Below, piece after piece: positions 6,085 through 15,102 of a DNA stretch of 43,378 nucleotides. The notes under the pieces were generated by a model. That model had not been told where the DNA came from and ran no database searches. It worked only from the letters and a program-made list of their open reading frames with translations. The translations under genes were made by a program, and so were the position numbers. This DNA is from JBJXFK01 sp046155505. Lineage in GTDB: Bacteria; Planctomycetota; Phycisphaerae; UBA1845; Fen-1342. The stretch spans positions 1 to 43,378 of the forward strand of contig JBJXFK010000031.1 in NCBI GenBank assembly GCA_046155505.1. The letters run 5' to 3'. Within the stretch, counting starts at the first letter, position 1. Every line of letters starts with the position of its first letter.

Positions 6085-8006
6085 TTCTTGCTGACCATGT
6101 TCTCGATCGCGTCAAGGCGTGCTTTTAGCGCGAGATTCTCGCGCTCCAGCGACTCCAGGCGCGAAACGTCGGCTGCCGGCGCTTGCGGCTTCGCGTTGCC
6201 GCCGTACCAGCCGGTGCGAACCAGCACGGTGATCAGGCCGGTACCGTCGGCGTTGAAATCTTCCATCGCGATACCGATCGACATACCCGGCTCGGTTTGT
6301 CGCATCGCCGCGCCGCGCGTGGTGGCCGACGAGGTGACGCGATCGCCGGCCTTGATCGGGCCGTTGCTGGTGTCGACTTTGCACGGCACGCGACCGAGCA
6401 GCGCCACCGGTCGCCACGTTTGGCGCATTTTCTCTTCGAGCAGGATGCCGATTCGGCCGACTTCCGCTGAGTCGCCGCGCAGCATCGCCGCATCGCGCAG
6501 CGCCGCAAGCTCCGGATCGGCGTTGTCGATGGCGTCGATTCCCATGCCGCAGGTAAACGCGGGGTTAGTTGAAACGACGCCGAGAAGCATGTCTTCGCCA
6601 GCGCCCGTCGAAAGGCGAACATGCTCATTCAGGCCTTCACCGACGGCGAGACACACCACGTCTCCGGGCTGCATGGCTAAATCGGCGGCGACGGGCTTGA
6701 ACGCCTCGGCGAAGTCGAACGCATCGGTGGCAACGCCGTTATCGAGTTCAAGATTCGCCTCGTCCGTGCTCTGCATCCGCAGCAGCGGCGTGCCGAAGAT
6801 GTCCGCCGCGTTGGCGTTGATGCTGAACACGCCGGCGTTCGGGCCGGAATCGTTGTTGTCGGTGTCGATACGAATGGTGATGCCGCCGACCGACTGCACG
6901 TCGGCGAAATTGTCCGGGTCGTTGACGGTCAGGTTGCCGTCGCACTGAAATGCGTCGCTGACCACAAATTTGTCGGCGGAGTCGTCCCAGCGGAACGACT
7001 CGCCCGTGTCGCTGGCGTCTTCGCGGAAAAAGATCGTCGCATCGCCTTCGGCGGCGTTCGACCGCATCAGGATGTTACCGCTGGCGATGATGCTGCTCAG
7101 ACACTCGATGTCGTCGGTCACCAGCACGTCGCCGGTGTTGTTCATCCCTGCGGAAACGGGAGTGCCCGAGCCGAACGCGCTATACAGCTCCGAGACGGCC
7201 GAAATCGATCCGATCTGAATCGGGCCGGAAAATGCGACCGAATCGGAGAATTCGAATCGATCGTCGGAATCGTCCCAGGTGATCGACTCGCCCGTCGCTG
7301 ACCCGCCGTTGAAAAAGCGGATGGCTTGATCACCCTCGGGCCCGGTGTCCGGCTTCATGTTCAAGAAGCCCTGGAGCGCGGTCACGTCGCTGATCGTATC
7401 GCCGAGCTGCAGCACCATGTTCGCGCCAGCGATCGTCAGGTTTGCGGGGCTGCCGCCAACGATGATCGTGCGTTCATCCTCGAACGTGAGCGAACCCGCG
7501 ATGTTCAAAGTCGAGTTGGCCGAGATCGTTAGTTGCGGCCCGCCGAAGGTGTCGGACACGTCGCGGCGCAGCCAGCCGGACGATGAAATACCATTCAACG
7601 ATCCGGCATCGAGCGCGAAACCGACCGAGACGATCTGCTGTCGCGGCAAGAGCACCTGGCCGCCCACTTCGGTCTGAACGTAAACCGCGGAATAATCGCG
7701 GAACACCGGGCCGAGGAACGCATAAATGCCAGGCCCCGAGCCGTCGACGACCGCACCTCCGCCGAGCAGCGTGGTGAACAGGCCGTCGCTCACTTGGACG
7801 GCGTTTGCGCCGCTCTTGGTGTCGACGATGATTTCGTCGCCGCCGACCGGGGCGCTGAACAGGCGGAACACCATGTTCTGCGGACCGTTCACGGGCGTGC
7901 CGTTGTTGTCGAGCGAGCCTTGAAAGCTGATCAGCCCCGGCGGTGCGGCAGCGAGTGCGAGTGTGGCAGAGGCACCGGCGGCAGAAACTGCGAGAAATCG
8001 CTTCAC
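6081..8006 (-). CDS. Secreted fibre-like surface protein with peptidase-G2-like C-terminal domain
   Basis: 641 residues from GTG 8006; GGAGGG lies six bases upstream. Residues 1-21 are a signal peptide. Residues 24-135 match a domain common in bacterial surface and tail-fibre-like proteins (LISFQGSLDNNGTPVNG, NMVFRLF, LPRQQIVSVGFALDAG). The middle is low in helix and contains two repeats of about 36 residues (225-260 and 321-357) built on ATGESxxWDDSxDxF. DFAEAF (431-436), GDVV and LLGVVSTNP (474-482) recall the Peptidase_G2/IMC domain of phage tail spikes, which self-cleaves. The last 25 residues (RLESLERENLALKARLDAIE) are a trimeric-type coiled coil. Likely an exported, oligomeric fibre; its binding target is unknown. 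The TAG stop lies in a REP motif. Confidence 0.75.
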   Translation of the reverse strand: MKRFLAVSAAGASATLALAAAPPGLISFQGSLDNNGTPVNGPQNMVFRLFSAPVGGDEIIVDTKSGANAVQVSDGLFTTLLGGGAVVDGSGPGIYAFLGPVFRDYSAVYVQTEVGGQVLLPRQQIVSVGFALDAGSLNGISSSGWLRRDVSDTFGGPQLTISANSTLNIAGSLTFEDERTIIVGGSPANLTIAGANMVLQLGDTISDVTALQGFLNMKPDTGPEGDQAIRFFNGGSATGESITWDDSDDRFEFSDSVAFSGPIQIGSISAVSELYSAFGSGTPVSAGMNNTGDVLVTDDIECLSSIIASGNILMRSNAAEGDATIFFREDASDTGESFRWDDSADKFVVSDAFQCDGNLTVNDPDNFADVQSVGGITIRIDTDNNDSGPNAGVFSINANAADIFGTPLLRMQSTDEANLELDNGVATDAFDFAEAFKPVAADLAMQPGDVVCLAVGEGLNEHVRLSTGAGEDMLLGVVSTNPAFTCGMGIDAIDNADPELAALRDAAMLRGDSAEVGRIGILLEEKMRQTWRPVALLGRVPCKVDTSNGPIKAGDRVTSSATTRGAAMRQTEPGMSIGIAMEDFNADGTGLITVLVRTGWYGGNAKPQAPAADVSRLESLERENLALKARLDAIENMVSKK

Positions 8007-8274
8007 GATGAACCCTCCGTCGCGATGACGAATGCTATGGACCGGCCCGGCACTTCAAGCCCGACTTGACGCGCGCGATTGCCGAACGAGCGAGAATTTG
8101 ACTGGTGACACAATAGACGAATCCCCCGTGTCGCCAATAGAAAAATCGCAATCGGCGTCCGATACAGCCGCCGGAAACGAAAAACGTGTTATCGGCGGGT
8201 TCGCTCGCGCACTCGATCGGATTGGCCGTGCGCTCCATCACTTCGCCTGATAACCCCCGTATAATGCCCCGCCT

Positions 8275-9705
8275 ATGTTCGAATCCCTGAGCAATCGACT
8301 GAGCAACGTCATCCGCAACCTGCGCGGTCGCGGCAAGATCTCTGAAGCCAACGTGCGCGAGGCGATGGAGGACGTACGCACGGCCCTGCTGGAAGCCGAC
8401 GTACACCTCGACGTCGCTCGCAAGTTCGTCGAAACCTGCGTACAGAAGGCGATCGGCCTCGAAGTCATCAATACGCTCAAACCCGAGCAGGTGATGATCA
8501 AGGTCGTGCATGACGAACTCGTCGCGCTCATGGGGCCGATCGAGAATCGCATCCCGTTTGTCGCCGACCCGCCGACGGTCATTTTGATGAGCGGCTTGCA
8601 GGGTTCGGGCAAGACCACCACCTGCGCCAAGCTCGCCCGCTACTGCATGTCGCGCGGCAAGAAGCCCATGATGGTCGCGGCCGATTTGAAGCGGCCGGCT
8701 GCGATCGATCAGCTCGAGGTGCTGGGTAAGCAGGTCGAAGTTCCCGTGTATGCCGAACGGGGACACCAGAACGCTGTCGCAGTCTGTCGCAACGCCCTTC
8801 GCGAGGCACGAAAGCTGAATCGCGACGTGGTGATTCTCGACACCGCTGGCCGCCTCGCGATCGACGAAGAGTTGATGAGCGAGCTGAAACAGGTTGCGAA
8901 CGCCACGCAGCCGCACCAGATTTATCTCGTCATCGACTCAATGACCGGCCAGGACGCGGTCAACACGGCCAAGCGATTCGACGAATTGCTCGAACTCGAC
9001 GGCGTCATCCTCACCAAGTTCGATTCCGACACGCGCGGCGGTGCGGCGCTCAGCGTCAAGGCCATCACCGGCAAGCCGATCAAGTTCATCGGCGTGGGTG
9101 AAAAACTCGACGCGATCGAGGAGTTTCACCCGGATCGCATCGCGGGCCGCATTCTGGGCATGGGCGACGTCGTTTCGCTGGTCGAAAAGGCGCAGCAGAC
9201 ATTTGACGCCGACGAGACGGCCAAGGCCCAGGAGAAAATGGCCAGAGGCTCCTTCGGCTTCGACGATTTCCTGAAGCAGATGGAAATGATCCGCAAGATG
9301 GGGCCGTTGAAAAGCATCATGAAGATGATCCCCGGCATGGGCGACGCGCTCGGTCAGATGGAAATGCCGGAAGAGGATCTCGATCGTTTTCGCGGCATCA
9401 TCCAGAGCATGACGACCAAAGAGCGCCGCAATCCGGACATCATCGAAGCGTCGCGCCGTCGACGAATCGCGCGCGGCAGCGGCGTGCAGCCGCAGGAGGT
9501 CGCGGCGCTGGTCAAGAGCTTCACGCAGATGCGCGGCATGATGAAACAAATGGCCGGCGCGGGGATGGGCGATCGCATGCGCATGGCGCAAGGCCTGGGC
9601 AACATGGGCGCGATGGGCGGCGGCGGCGCGATGCCGAAACTGAAGGGCAGCACCGTGCGGTTTGATCCCAAGCAGCGCGACAAGAAACGCAAGCGAAGGC
9701 GCTGA
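8275..9705 (+). CDS. ffh: Signal recognition particle GTPase Ffh
   Basis: 476 residues. The N domain (1-95) is followed by the G domain with GLQGSGKTT (107-115), AADLKRPAA, DTAGR (189-193) and TKFD (247-250), then the methionine-rich M domain (MKMIPGMGDAL, MTTKERRNPDII, GSGVQPQEVAALVKSF) that binds SRP RNA and signal peptides. The tail has a Gly/Met stretch and a basic end (DKKRKRRR). It targets membrane proteins co-translationally to FtsY and SecYEG. A TATAAT at 8260-8265 sits only nine bases before ATG, suggesting a very short or absent 5' leader; I find no clear -35. rpsP and rimM, the usual downstream partners, are absent; instead the next gene overlaps by one base. Confidence 0.97.
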   Translation: MFESLSNRLSNVIRNLRGRGKISEANVREAMEDVRTALLEADVHLDVARKFVETCVQKAIGLEVINTLKPEQVMIKVVHDELVALMGPIENRIPFVADPPTVILMSGLQGSGKTTTCAKLARYCMSRGKKPMMVAADLKRPAAIDQLEVLGKQVEVPVYAERGHQNAVAVCRNALREARKLNRDVVILDTAGRLAIDEELMSELKQVANATQPHQIYLVIDSMTGQDAVNTAKRFDELLELDGVILTKFDSDTRGGAALSVKAITGKPIKFIGVGEKLDAIEEFHPDRIAGRILGMGDVVSLVEKAQQTFDADETAKAQEKMARGSFGFDDFLKQMEMIRKMGPLKSIMKMIPGMGDALGQMEMPEEDLDRFRGIIQSMTTKERRNPDIIEASRRRRIARGSGVQPQEVAALVKSFTQMRGMMKQMAGAGMGDRMRMAQGLGNMGAMGGGGAMPKLKGSTVRFDPKQRDKKRKRRR

Positions 9706-12086
9706 TGCGCTGGGCGTGGGCGATCGCTATCGTCGTGTGCGGCGCGGTCGCGAGCAGCGGCGTGCCGATCCTCTCGGTACTGGCGGCGTACATTCTCATG
9801 TGCTACTTGCCCGGGCGCGTTGTGATCGACTTGTGCGGCATCGCGCGCGGGTGGGATCGATCGGCTCGTGGAGCGCTCAGCCTTGCGTTCTCGCTTGCGA
9901 TCACGCCGGTGTTGCTGAATCCGATTTGGCATGTGACGAATGAGCGCGGATGGGTGATCGGCGCATTTGCACTGGCGGTGTTCGCGCTCGGCCTTGCAGT
10001 TGCGAGGTTAGCGGCGGCGTTTTCTGGCAGCGCTTGCGATGCGCCGGACGCTGAGAGAACCGCTCCCTTACGGTCGGGGCTCGGTTTTGGCTCGCTGCGC
10101 GAGCCGGCGTCGGGCACGGAGGCCCGAACACTACGGGCGGCGTCGGATTGCGAGGTTCGGCTTCACGAAACTTGGCGCTCGTGGTTGGTGGCGAAAGCAA
10201 TCCTGCTCGTCATTTTGCTCGGATGTGTCGGAACCTATTTTCCGAACGATCTCGGCGGCGGGCCGGTGCCGTCGCTCGTGCATGATTACATCAAGCATCA
10301 CGCGGTACTGCTGGAGATGCAGTCGCACGCGCTGCCGCTCGGTAATCCGTTCTTCGCGAGTGCGGCGGGCGAGCCAGTCTACTATTACCACTTCTTCTAT
10401 CTGATCCCCGCAACGATCCGCGCTGTAGCACCTGACGTACCAATTTCGCTCGCCTTCGGCCTGCAAAGCACGCTCGTCGCGATTAGCGTCGCGGCGATGG
10501 CGTATCTGCTGGCCAAGCGCGTCTACGGCGGCGAGGGCCCGGCGCTGCTTGCGGCGATGCTCGCGACCATCGTCGGCGGCCTCGACATCATCCCGCTGAT
10601 CATCAAGCAAATGCCTGCGATCACGCTCGACGCCTGGGCTGACACACTCGTTCGCATCCACGCGCTGCTGACGCAAATGGTTTGGACGCCGCAGAATGTG
10701 AGCGGGATTTTGATCCTGCTGGTCGCGGCGTTCGTCTTGTCGTCACGCGGGCTTTGGCGCGGCTGGCTGATTCTCGGGCCGATACTCGGTGCATCGCTGA
10801 TTGGCTCAACCGTTTGGGTGGCGGCGGCGGTGTTGCCGGCCCTTTTCCTGCTTGTGTTGACGAAGGTGGGTGAAGGCACGAAGGCACGAAGGCACGAAGG
10901 CACGGAGGCGAATGGGGGCGACTCGCTGCGCGAGCCGGCGTCGGGCACGGAGGCCCAATCGCTACCACCCGCGTCGGGTGCATCTTCAGTCCAAAATCCA
11001 ATCCCGGCGGGCCGGGACAAAATCCAAAATCGCCTCGTCGGCGCAGCGGCAGTCGCGGCGCTCACGCTCCTCCTCTTCCTGCCTTCGCTCCTCGGCTACA
11101 TGGAGACTTCACGCCGGCACGGTAAGGGTCTGACCACCGAGTGGCCGCATCAGGAGAACGCGCTGCTCGGGCAGTTCGCTCCGCCCGGCGTGCTCGCCAA
11201 TCTGCTCGACCTGCCGTGGGTGCTGGCGATCGAGCTGGGGGCGCTAGCGATCTTCCCGCTGCTGCGACCGCGGGCGATTTTCTCGCGTGCGTGGAACGAC
11301 ACGGGCATGCGGCTCATCCTGCTCTCGGCGGTTGTCTCGCTCGCTGCGTTCGTCACCGTGCGCAGCTTTTTCACGTATAACGACTTCGGCCAGAAAGTCA
11401 TCTTCGCGGCCATGATCGCCGGCGTTTTGCTCGCTGCGGGCGTGGTCGAGCCGTCGCTCAGGCGGCCGACGCTGCTCAACCCGCTCGGGTTCGCGTTGCC
11501 CGGCGAATGGTCGCGCGCACGCCGACTCGCAATCAGCACGCTGATGACGCTCATCATCGTCGCCAGCCTGCCGGTGAGCCTCTTTCAAACACCAGTCGCC
11601 GCGATTCGACGATTCGTCCCAGACGCCGGCCCGCTCGCGCGCGTCTCGTCGCCCATCGCACGCCAGGCCGCACGCGAAGGTGGCGGCCTGTGCTTCTTGC
11701 GCGACCAGACGCCACATGACGCCATTGTCCAGGCACACTGGGACGCGCCGCGCATCGAGTTGATGCAAATGGTCGACCGCCGCGTCGGCGTTTTGGTGTT
11801 GCAGGAAGACACGCACGTCTTCCAAGGCCGCAGCGCGGCAATGCAGGAGCACGCGGTCGCGAGCTTGAAAACCGCCGTCGAACGTGGCGATGCTGCCATG
11901 CTGCATTCCGTGCTTCGCGGCCTCGCTGTCACGCACGTTTTCATCGGCGAGACCGAGCAAGTGCAATGGACCCGCCTTGATCGCTTCGCCGACGAACGCT
12001 TCTTCGACACCGTATTCGATGACGGCACCTGTCGCGTGATCGCCGTGCGCCACGATCACGCTGCGACGCAGCAAGCGGATCGCTAA
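9705..12086 (+). CDS. Large polytopic membrane protein with in-frame repeat insertions
   Basis: 793 residues, overlapping the ffh stop by one base (TGATG). At least ten hydrophobic segments alternate with loops. YYYHFFYLIPATIRA and the early FPNDLGGGPVPSLVHDYIKHH recall GT-C-type or DUF2298-like membrane proteins, but I cannot name a function with confidence. Two loops are clearly foreign. Residues of about 117-153 and 388-443 are encoded by repeat families also found elsewhere in the window and both contain SLREPASGTEA. The second also holds EGTKARRHEGTEA and two CCAAAAT stretches. Removing them leaves a continuous membrane protein. The C-terminal 190 residues form a soluble domain (FLRDQTPHDAIVQAHW, GDAAMLHSVLRGLAVTHVF). 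The stop overlaps the convergent metB stop. Confidence 0.8.
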   Translation: MRWAWAIAIVVCGAVASSGVPILSVLAAYILMCYLPGRVVIDLCGIARGWDRSARGALSLAFSLAITPVLLNPIWHVTNERGWVIGAFALAVFALGLAVARLAAAFSGSACDAPDAERTAPLRSGLGFGSLREPASGTEARTLRAASDCEVRLHETWRSWLVAKAILLVILLGCVGTYFPNDLGGGPVPSLVHDYIKHHAVLLEMQSHALPLGNPFFASAAGEPVYYYHFFYLIPATIRAVAPDVPISLAFGLQSTLVAISVAAMAYLLAKRVYGGEGPALLAAMLATIVGGLDIIPLIIKQMPAITLDAWADTLVRIHALLTQMVWTPQNVSGILILLVAAFVLSSRGLWRGWLILGPILGASLIGSTVWVAAAVLPALFLLVLTKVGEGTKARRHEGTEANGGDSLREPASGTEAQSLPPASGASSVQNPIPAGRDKIQNRLVGAAAVAALTLLLFLPSLLGYMETSRRHGKGLTTEWPHQENALLGQFAPPGVLANLLDLPWVLAIELGALAIFPLLRPRAIFSRAWNDTGMRLILLSAVVSLAAFVTVRSFFTYNDFGQKVIFAAMIAGVLLAAGVVEPSLRRPTLLNPLGFALPGEWSRARRLAISTLMTLIIVASLPVSLFQTPVAAIRRFVPDAGPLARVSSPIARQAAREGGGLCFLRDQTPHDAIVQAHWDAPRIELMQMVDRRVGVLVLQEDTHVFQGRSAAMQEHAVASLKTAVERGDAAMLHSVLRGLAVTHVFIGETEQVQWTRLDRFADERFFDTVFDDGTCRVIAVRHDHAATQQADR
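10050..10146 (+). repeat. Composite repeat inside the membrane-protein gene (first)
   Basis: Contains CCGCTCCCTTACGGTCGGGG and, at 10091-10125, a 35-bp sequence identical to 10922-10956. Its first part, GGCTCGC-TGC-GCGAGCC, is a perfect 7-bp hairpin. The reading frame stays open through the whole insertion. Confidence 0.8.
10872..10911 (+). repeat. Tandem GGCACGAA octamers inside the membrane-protein gene
   Basis: About five consecutive GGCACGAA or GGCACGGA units, translated EGTKARRHEGTEA. Same unit, orientation and reading frame as the array in dnaE2 at 12-47. Confidence 0.88.
10922..10956 (+). repeat. 35-bp direct repeat, second copy
   Basis: Identical over 35 bases to 10091-10125; both encode SLREPASGTEA. 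It begins with the palindromic CTCGC-TGC-GCGAG. Confidence 0.9.
10990..11032 (+). repeat. CCAAAAT heptamer stretches inside the membrane-protein gene
   Basis: TCCAAAATCCAAT and, 16 bases on, AAAATCCAAAATCG flank a GCCCGCCGGG-like hairpin (CCCGGCGGGCCGGG). Translated VQNPIPAGRDKIQN. Related to 464-498. Confidence 0.75.
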
Positions 12087-13273
12087 CTCGCCGCGAGCGC
12101 GAGCGCCGCGGTTCCCGCGCGATGCGAAACCAGCGAGTCGAGCCCTTCGATCAAGTCCTCGATCAGATCATCCGCATCTTCAATCCCCGGCGACAGTCGC
12201 ACGAGCGAATCGGATAGACCGAGCCGTTCGCGTACTTCAGCGGGGATCGATTTGTGCGTCATCGCGGCCGGGTGACAGACCAGCGATTTCACGCCGCCCA
12301 GGCTCTCGCCCAGCACGAAGTAGCGCAGCGACGACACGAACTTGCGAACCGCGTCGATGTCGGCGTCCAGCTCGATCGACACGATGCCGCCGAAGCCGGT
12401 CATCTGTCGCCGTGCGATGTCATGCCCCGGATGCGTCGCGAGTCCGGGAAAGTGCACGGCGCGAACCGCCGGATGATCGACCAGTGCCCGCGCGATGCGG
12501 TCCGCATTTTCCGCATGCTTGCGAACGCGCAGTTCGAGCGTCTTCACGCCACGCAGCGTGAGCCAGCAATCGAACGGCCCCGGCACCGCGCCGCAGGCGT
12601 TTTGCAGGAACTTGATCGGCGCGAACAGCTCGGGATCGTTCGCCAGCACCGCACCCTGAATCACGTCCGAATGGCCCGCGAGATACTTGGTCACGCTATG
12701 TACGACGATGTCTGCGCCGAGCTCCAGCGGCAACTGAAACACCGGCGTCGCAAATGTGTTGTCCACCACCAGCTTTGCCGCCGACCGATGCGTGAGCGCC
12801 GCGATTGCGGCGATGTCGTAAATCAGCAGCCGCGGATTGGTCGGCGTTTCGAGCCAGACCAGTTTGGTGTGTGTGTTGATCGCCCGCTCGACGGCGTTAA
12901 GATCGCTGAAATCAACCTGCCGCACGACGACGCCTTTGGGCTGAAACACTTGATGCAGCAGCCGATAGGTGCCGCCGTACACGTCGGTCGGCACGATGAT
13001 TTCGTCCTGCGGACCGAGAAAAGCCTGCAAAATCGCATTCTCGGCGGCGAGGCCCGACGCATAGACCGCGCAGTAACGCGCACCCTCGAGGCCGGCGAGC
13101 ACCTGTTCGAGTCGCTGGCGGGTCGGGTTGTTGGTGCGGGCATAGTCATAGCCCTGATGCTCGCCCGGAGCTTCCTGCTCGAAGGTCGAGGTTTGATAGA
13201 TCGGCGCGCAGACCGACCCGGTGAGTGGGTCGCTTTCCTGGAAAAGGTGGACGGCTTTGGTGGCAAATTTCAT
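12083..13273 (-). CDS. metB: Cystathionine gamma-synthase/lyase family PLP enzyme
   Basis: 396 residues, the normal length for Cys/Met-metabolism PLP enzymes. Landmarks: PIYQTSTFEQ, YDYARTNNPTR, the cofactor-clamping YASGLAAENA, VPTDVYGGTYRL, and HSVTKYLAGHSD with the PLP-binding Lys197; LGESLGGVKSLVCHPAAMTH is near the C-terminus. It lies 87 bases after hom on the same strand and behind the SAM riboswitch, so a synthetic role is most likely: joining cysteine to an activated homoserine to make cystathionine. O-acylhomoserine sulfhydrylase or a gamma-lyase cannot be excluded by sequence alone. Stop codons of this gene and the convergent membrane-protein gene overlap. There is no conspicuous ribosome-binding site; ATAGTTCCT on the other strand leaves AGGAACT about six bases upstream of ATG. 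Confidence 0.88.
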   Translation of the reverse strand: MKFATKAVHLFQESDPLTGSVCAPIYQTSTFEQEAPGEHQGYDYARTNNPTRQRLEQVLAGLEGARYCAVYASGLAAENAILQAFLGPQDEIIVPTDVYGGTYRLLHQVFQPKGVVVRQVDFSDLNAVERAINTHTKLVWLETPTNPRLLIYDIAAIAALTHRSAAKLVVDNTFATPVFQLPLELGADIVVHSVTKYLAGHSDVIQGAVLANDPELFAPIKFLQNACGAVPGPFDCWLTLRGVKTLELRVRKHAENADRIARALVDHPAVRAVHFPGLATHPGHDIARRQMTGFGGIVSIELDADIDAVRKFVSSLRYFVLGESLGGVKSLVCHPAAMTHKSIPAEVRERLGLSDSLVRLSPGIEDADDLIEDLIEGLDSLVSHRAGTAALALAAS

Positions 13274-13285
13274 TGATAGTTCCTG

Positions 13286-13317
13286 GTTGTTAGTGCCTAG
13301 TGCTCAGTGTTCAGTTC
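13286..13317. repeat. Degenerate heptamer repeat between hom and metB
   Basis: GTTGTTAGTGCCTAGTGCTC then AGTGTTCAGTTC, made of the GTGCCTA (ACTAGGC reversed) and GTTCAG families. The same two families occur in the hom leader at 14912-15033. Confidence 0.7.
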
Positions 13318-13345
13318 GTAGGGTGGGCATCGCCCACCATTCGTC
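13318..13345 (+). repeat. Single GTAG-REP hairpin between hom and metB
   Basis: GTAGGGTGGGCATCGCCCAC and following C: hairpin GGTGGGC-ATC-GCCCACC with GTAG foot and ATT after it. Same unit as at 5960 and 40786. It lies 15 bases downstream of the hom stop, inside the presumed hom-metB transcript. Confidence 0.88.
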
Positions 13346-13360
13346 GCCCGCTGCAGCATC

Positions 13361-14710
13361 TCAACGCTCGGTGGTCAACGCACGTATTGCGAAGACCTTG
13401 CAATCCAGCGTCGCTTCGACTTCGGCGATCGCGCCGCGCAGCGCCTGCGTGTCGCACGGGCGAGTCAGCGTGTACAGCCGATCTACACCCGCCGCGTGCC
13501 GCAGGCCGAATAGCCCGCGCGGCTGCACGCCGTGCGACGAGAGGATCGACCCGACCGCTTCCAGCCGCGCGCGACCCGGCACAAACTCGATTCGCACAAA
13601 CCACCCGGTCGTCGCCGTCCGCACGGCCCGACGTGAGAGCGGCGAATAGGCCGGCACCCGTCGCGGCGTCGCGGCATCGAGTAGGTCATCGACGATTGTG
13701 CCCGCCGTCACATCCGGCCCCGCGCCGGGACCAGTGAAGCACAGGTTGCCGATCTGCGGCCCGGCCAGTGTGATGCCGTTTTGCTGATCCTCGAGCGCGG
13801 CGAGCGCGTGATTCGCCGGCACAAACGCCGGTCCGACGAACGCATCCACCGCGTCGTCGCCGATGCCCGCGGCGGCGATCGGCTTGATCACGCCGCCGAA
13901 AATCCGCGCCTGGGCCAGATCGTCAGGCGTGAGTTGCTCGATGCCGGCGGTTTCGATCGACTCGCGCGACACGCCGCCGATGCCTAGGTGTTGCAGCAGC
14001 ACGCATAGTTTCTCGCAAGCGTCGCGCCCGCTCAGATCAAAACTCGGATCGGGTTCCGCCAGGCCAAGCTCGATCGCGCGTGCAACAGCCGCATCGAGCG
14101 TGACGCCGTCATTGGCTATTCGCGTCAGCACATAGTTGCTCGTCCCGTTGACAATGCCGACGAGCTTCTCGACCCGCGCGGCGAGCGGACGATCGCGCAG
14201 CGTGTTCAACACCGGCACACCCGCCAGCGCGCTGGCTTCGCAACGCAGCGTCGCGCCGGAGTGGGCGGCGATGCGAAGCAGTTCCTCGCCGTGCGCCGCG
14301 ATGAGTGATTTATTCGCCGTGACCACCGATGTGCCGACCGCGAGCAGCTTGCGCACGATCGAGTACGCCGGCTCGACGCCGCCAAGCACTTCGACGACCA
14401 CATCGAATTCGTGCGCGAGAAACGCGGCCGGCGTCGTGACCAGTTGCGTCGCCGTCGTGATGCCGGCTCGCTTGCGGAGCGAATCGCGGACGAGCGCGAC
14501 GGTCAGTTTCACGTCGATGCCGCGCTCGCGCAGCAGGTCGCGCGATTGCGTGATCAGCTTCGCGACGGCCTGACCGACCGTGCCGACGCCGAGCAGGCCG
14601 ACGCCGACGGTGCGAATCGCCGGGCGATGGGCGTCGATCGTTGCGGCAGATGCGGTTCGTCGCGGCCGAGTGATGTTTGCGGTCGCGGGTTCTTCGAGCA
14701 GTGCGGCCAT
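13361..14710 (-). CDS. hom: Homoserine dehydrogenase
   Basis: 449 residues. After a 34-residue extension rich in Ala and Arg comes the NAD(P)-binding GLLGVGTVGQAV (38-49), then ANKSLIAAHGEEL (132-144), VGIVNGTSNYVL (184-195) and the substrate-binding DPSFDLSGRDACEKL (221-235). The last 75 residues form an ACT-type regulatory domain. It reduces aspartate semialdehyde to homoserine, the branch point to methionine and threonine. The start is supported by AAAGGAG eight bases upstream of ATG 14710. The gene is first in a hom-metB operon behind a SAM-I riboswitch, so its expression is probably shut off by S-adenosylmethionine. The ACT domain may add threonine feedback, by family precedent. Confidence 0.95.
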   Translation of the reverse strand: MAALLEEPATANITRPRRTASAATIDAHRPAIRTVGVGLLGVGTVGQAVAKLITQSRDLLRERGIDVKLTVALVRDSLRKRAGITTATQLVTTPAAFLAHEFDVVVEVLGGVEPAYSIVRKLLAVGTSVVTANKSLIAAHGEELLRIAAHSGATLRCEASALAGVPVLNTLRDRPLAARVEKLVGIVNGTSNYVLTRIANDGVTLDAAVARAIELGLAEPDPSFDLSGRDACEKLCVLLQHLGIGGVSRESIETAGIEQLTPDDLAQARIFGGVIKPIAAAGIGDDAVDAFVGPAFVPANHALAALEDQQNGITLAGPQIGNLCFTGPGAGPDVTAGTIVDDLLDAATPRRVPAYSPLSRRAVRTATTGWFVRIEFVPGRARLEAVGSILSSHGVQPRGLFGLRHAAGVDRLYTLTRPCDTQALRGAIAEVEATLDCKVFAIRALTTER

Positions 14711-14911
14711 GTGAGCGGCTCCTTTCAGCTTGATCGCCGCGAGCGCTCCGGCCCGGGCGATGCACGTCGTCGGGCGAGCTTGCCCGGCGACTCGGTCGGC
14801 GCGCGGAATCTGCGCGACGACCGCGTGCGGTCGAATTTTGTGTGCGATGCACAGGCATCACACGCGCTTCGACAAGTGTGGGAGCTGCAGATCCAGGATC
14901 GGCGGGAAAAG

Positions 14912-15033
14912 TGCGAAGTGCAGGGTTCAGGGTTCAGGGTTCAGTGTTCAGTGTTTGGGGTTCGGGGTGAAACGAGCGCGACGCGTTCAATTCGCACTAG
15001 GAACTAGACACTAGGCACTAGGCACCAGGCACT
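14912..15033. repeat. Heptamer repeat blocks in the hom leader
   Basis: 14912-14968 is a run of GGTTCAG-type units (CAGGGTTCAGGGTTCAGGG and on, ending GTTCGGGG). 14993-15033 is a run of ACTAGGC-type units (ACTAGACACTAGGCACTAGG and on). Both lie between the riboswitch terminator and the hom start codon, so they are transcribed whenever the terminator is read through. Confidence 0.85.
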
Positions 15034-15052
15034 TTCCCCACGTGCTGAAACG

Positions 15053-15083
15053 AAAAAAGCCTCTTCCGCTACGGAAGAGGCTT
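15053..15083 (-). terminator. Intrinsic terminator of the SAM riboswitch
   Basis: Minus strand: GCCTCTTCC-GTAGC-GGAAGAGGC followed by six T. A perfect 9-bp stem directly 3' of the aptamer, so it is the likely expression platform. Confidence 0.92.
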
Positions 15084-15102
15084 GTGGTGAACGACTTGTG
15101 TG

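Noticed and set aside
8260..8265. TATAAT before ffh as a full promoter
   Set aside because: No acceptable -35 at 16-18 bases, so it is noted only in the ffh entry.
14912..15033. Possible CRISPR array
   Set aside because: Units are 7-8 bp, contiguous and degenerate, without unique spacers, and no cas genes are present.
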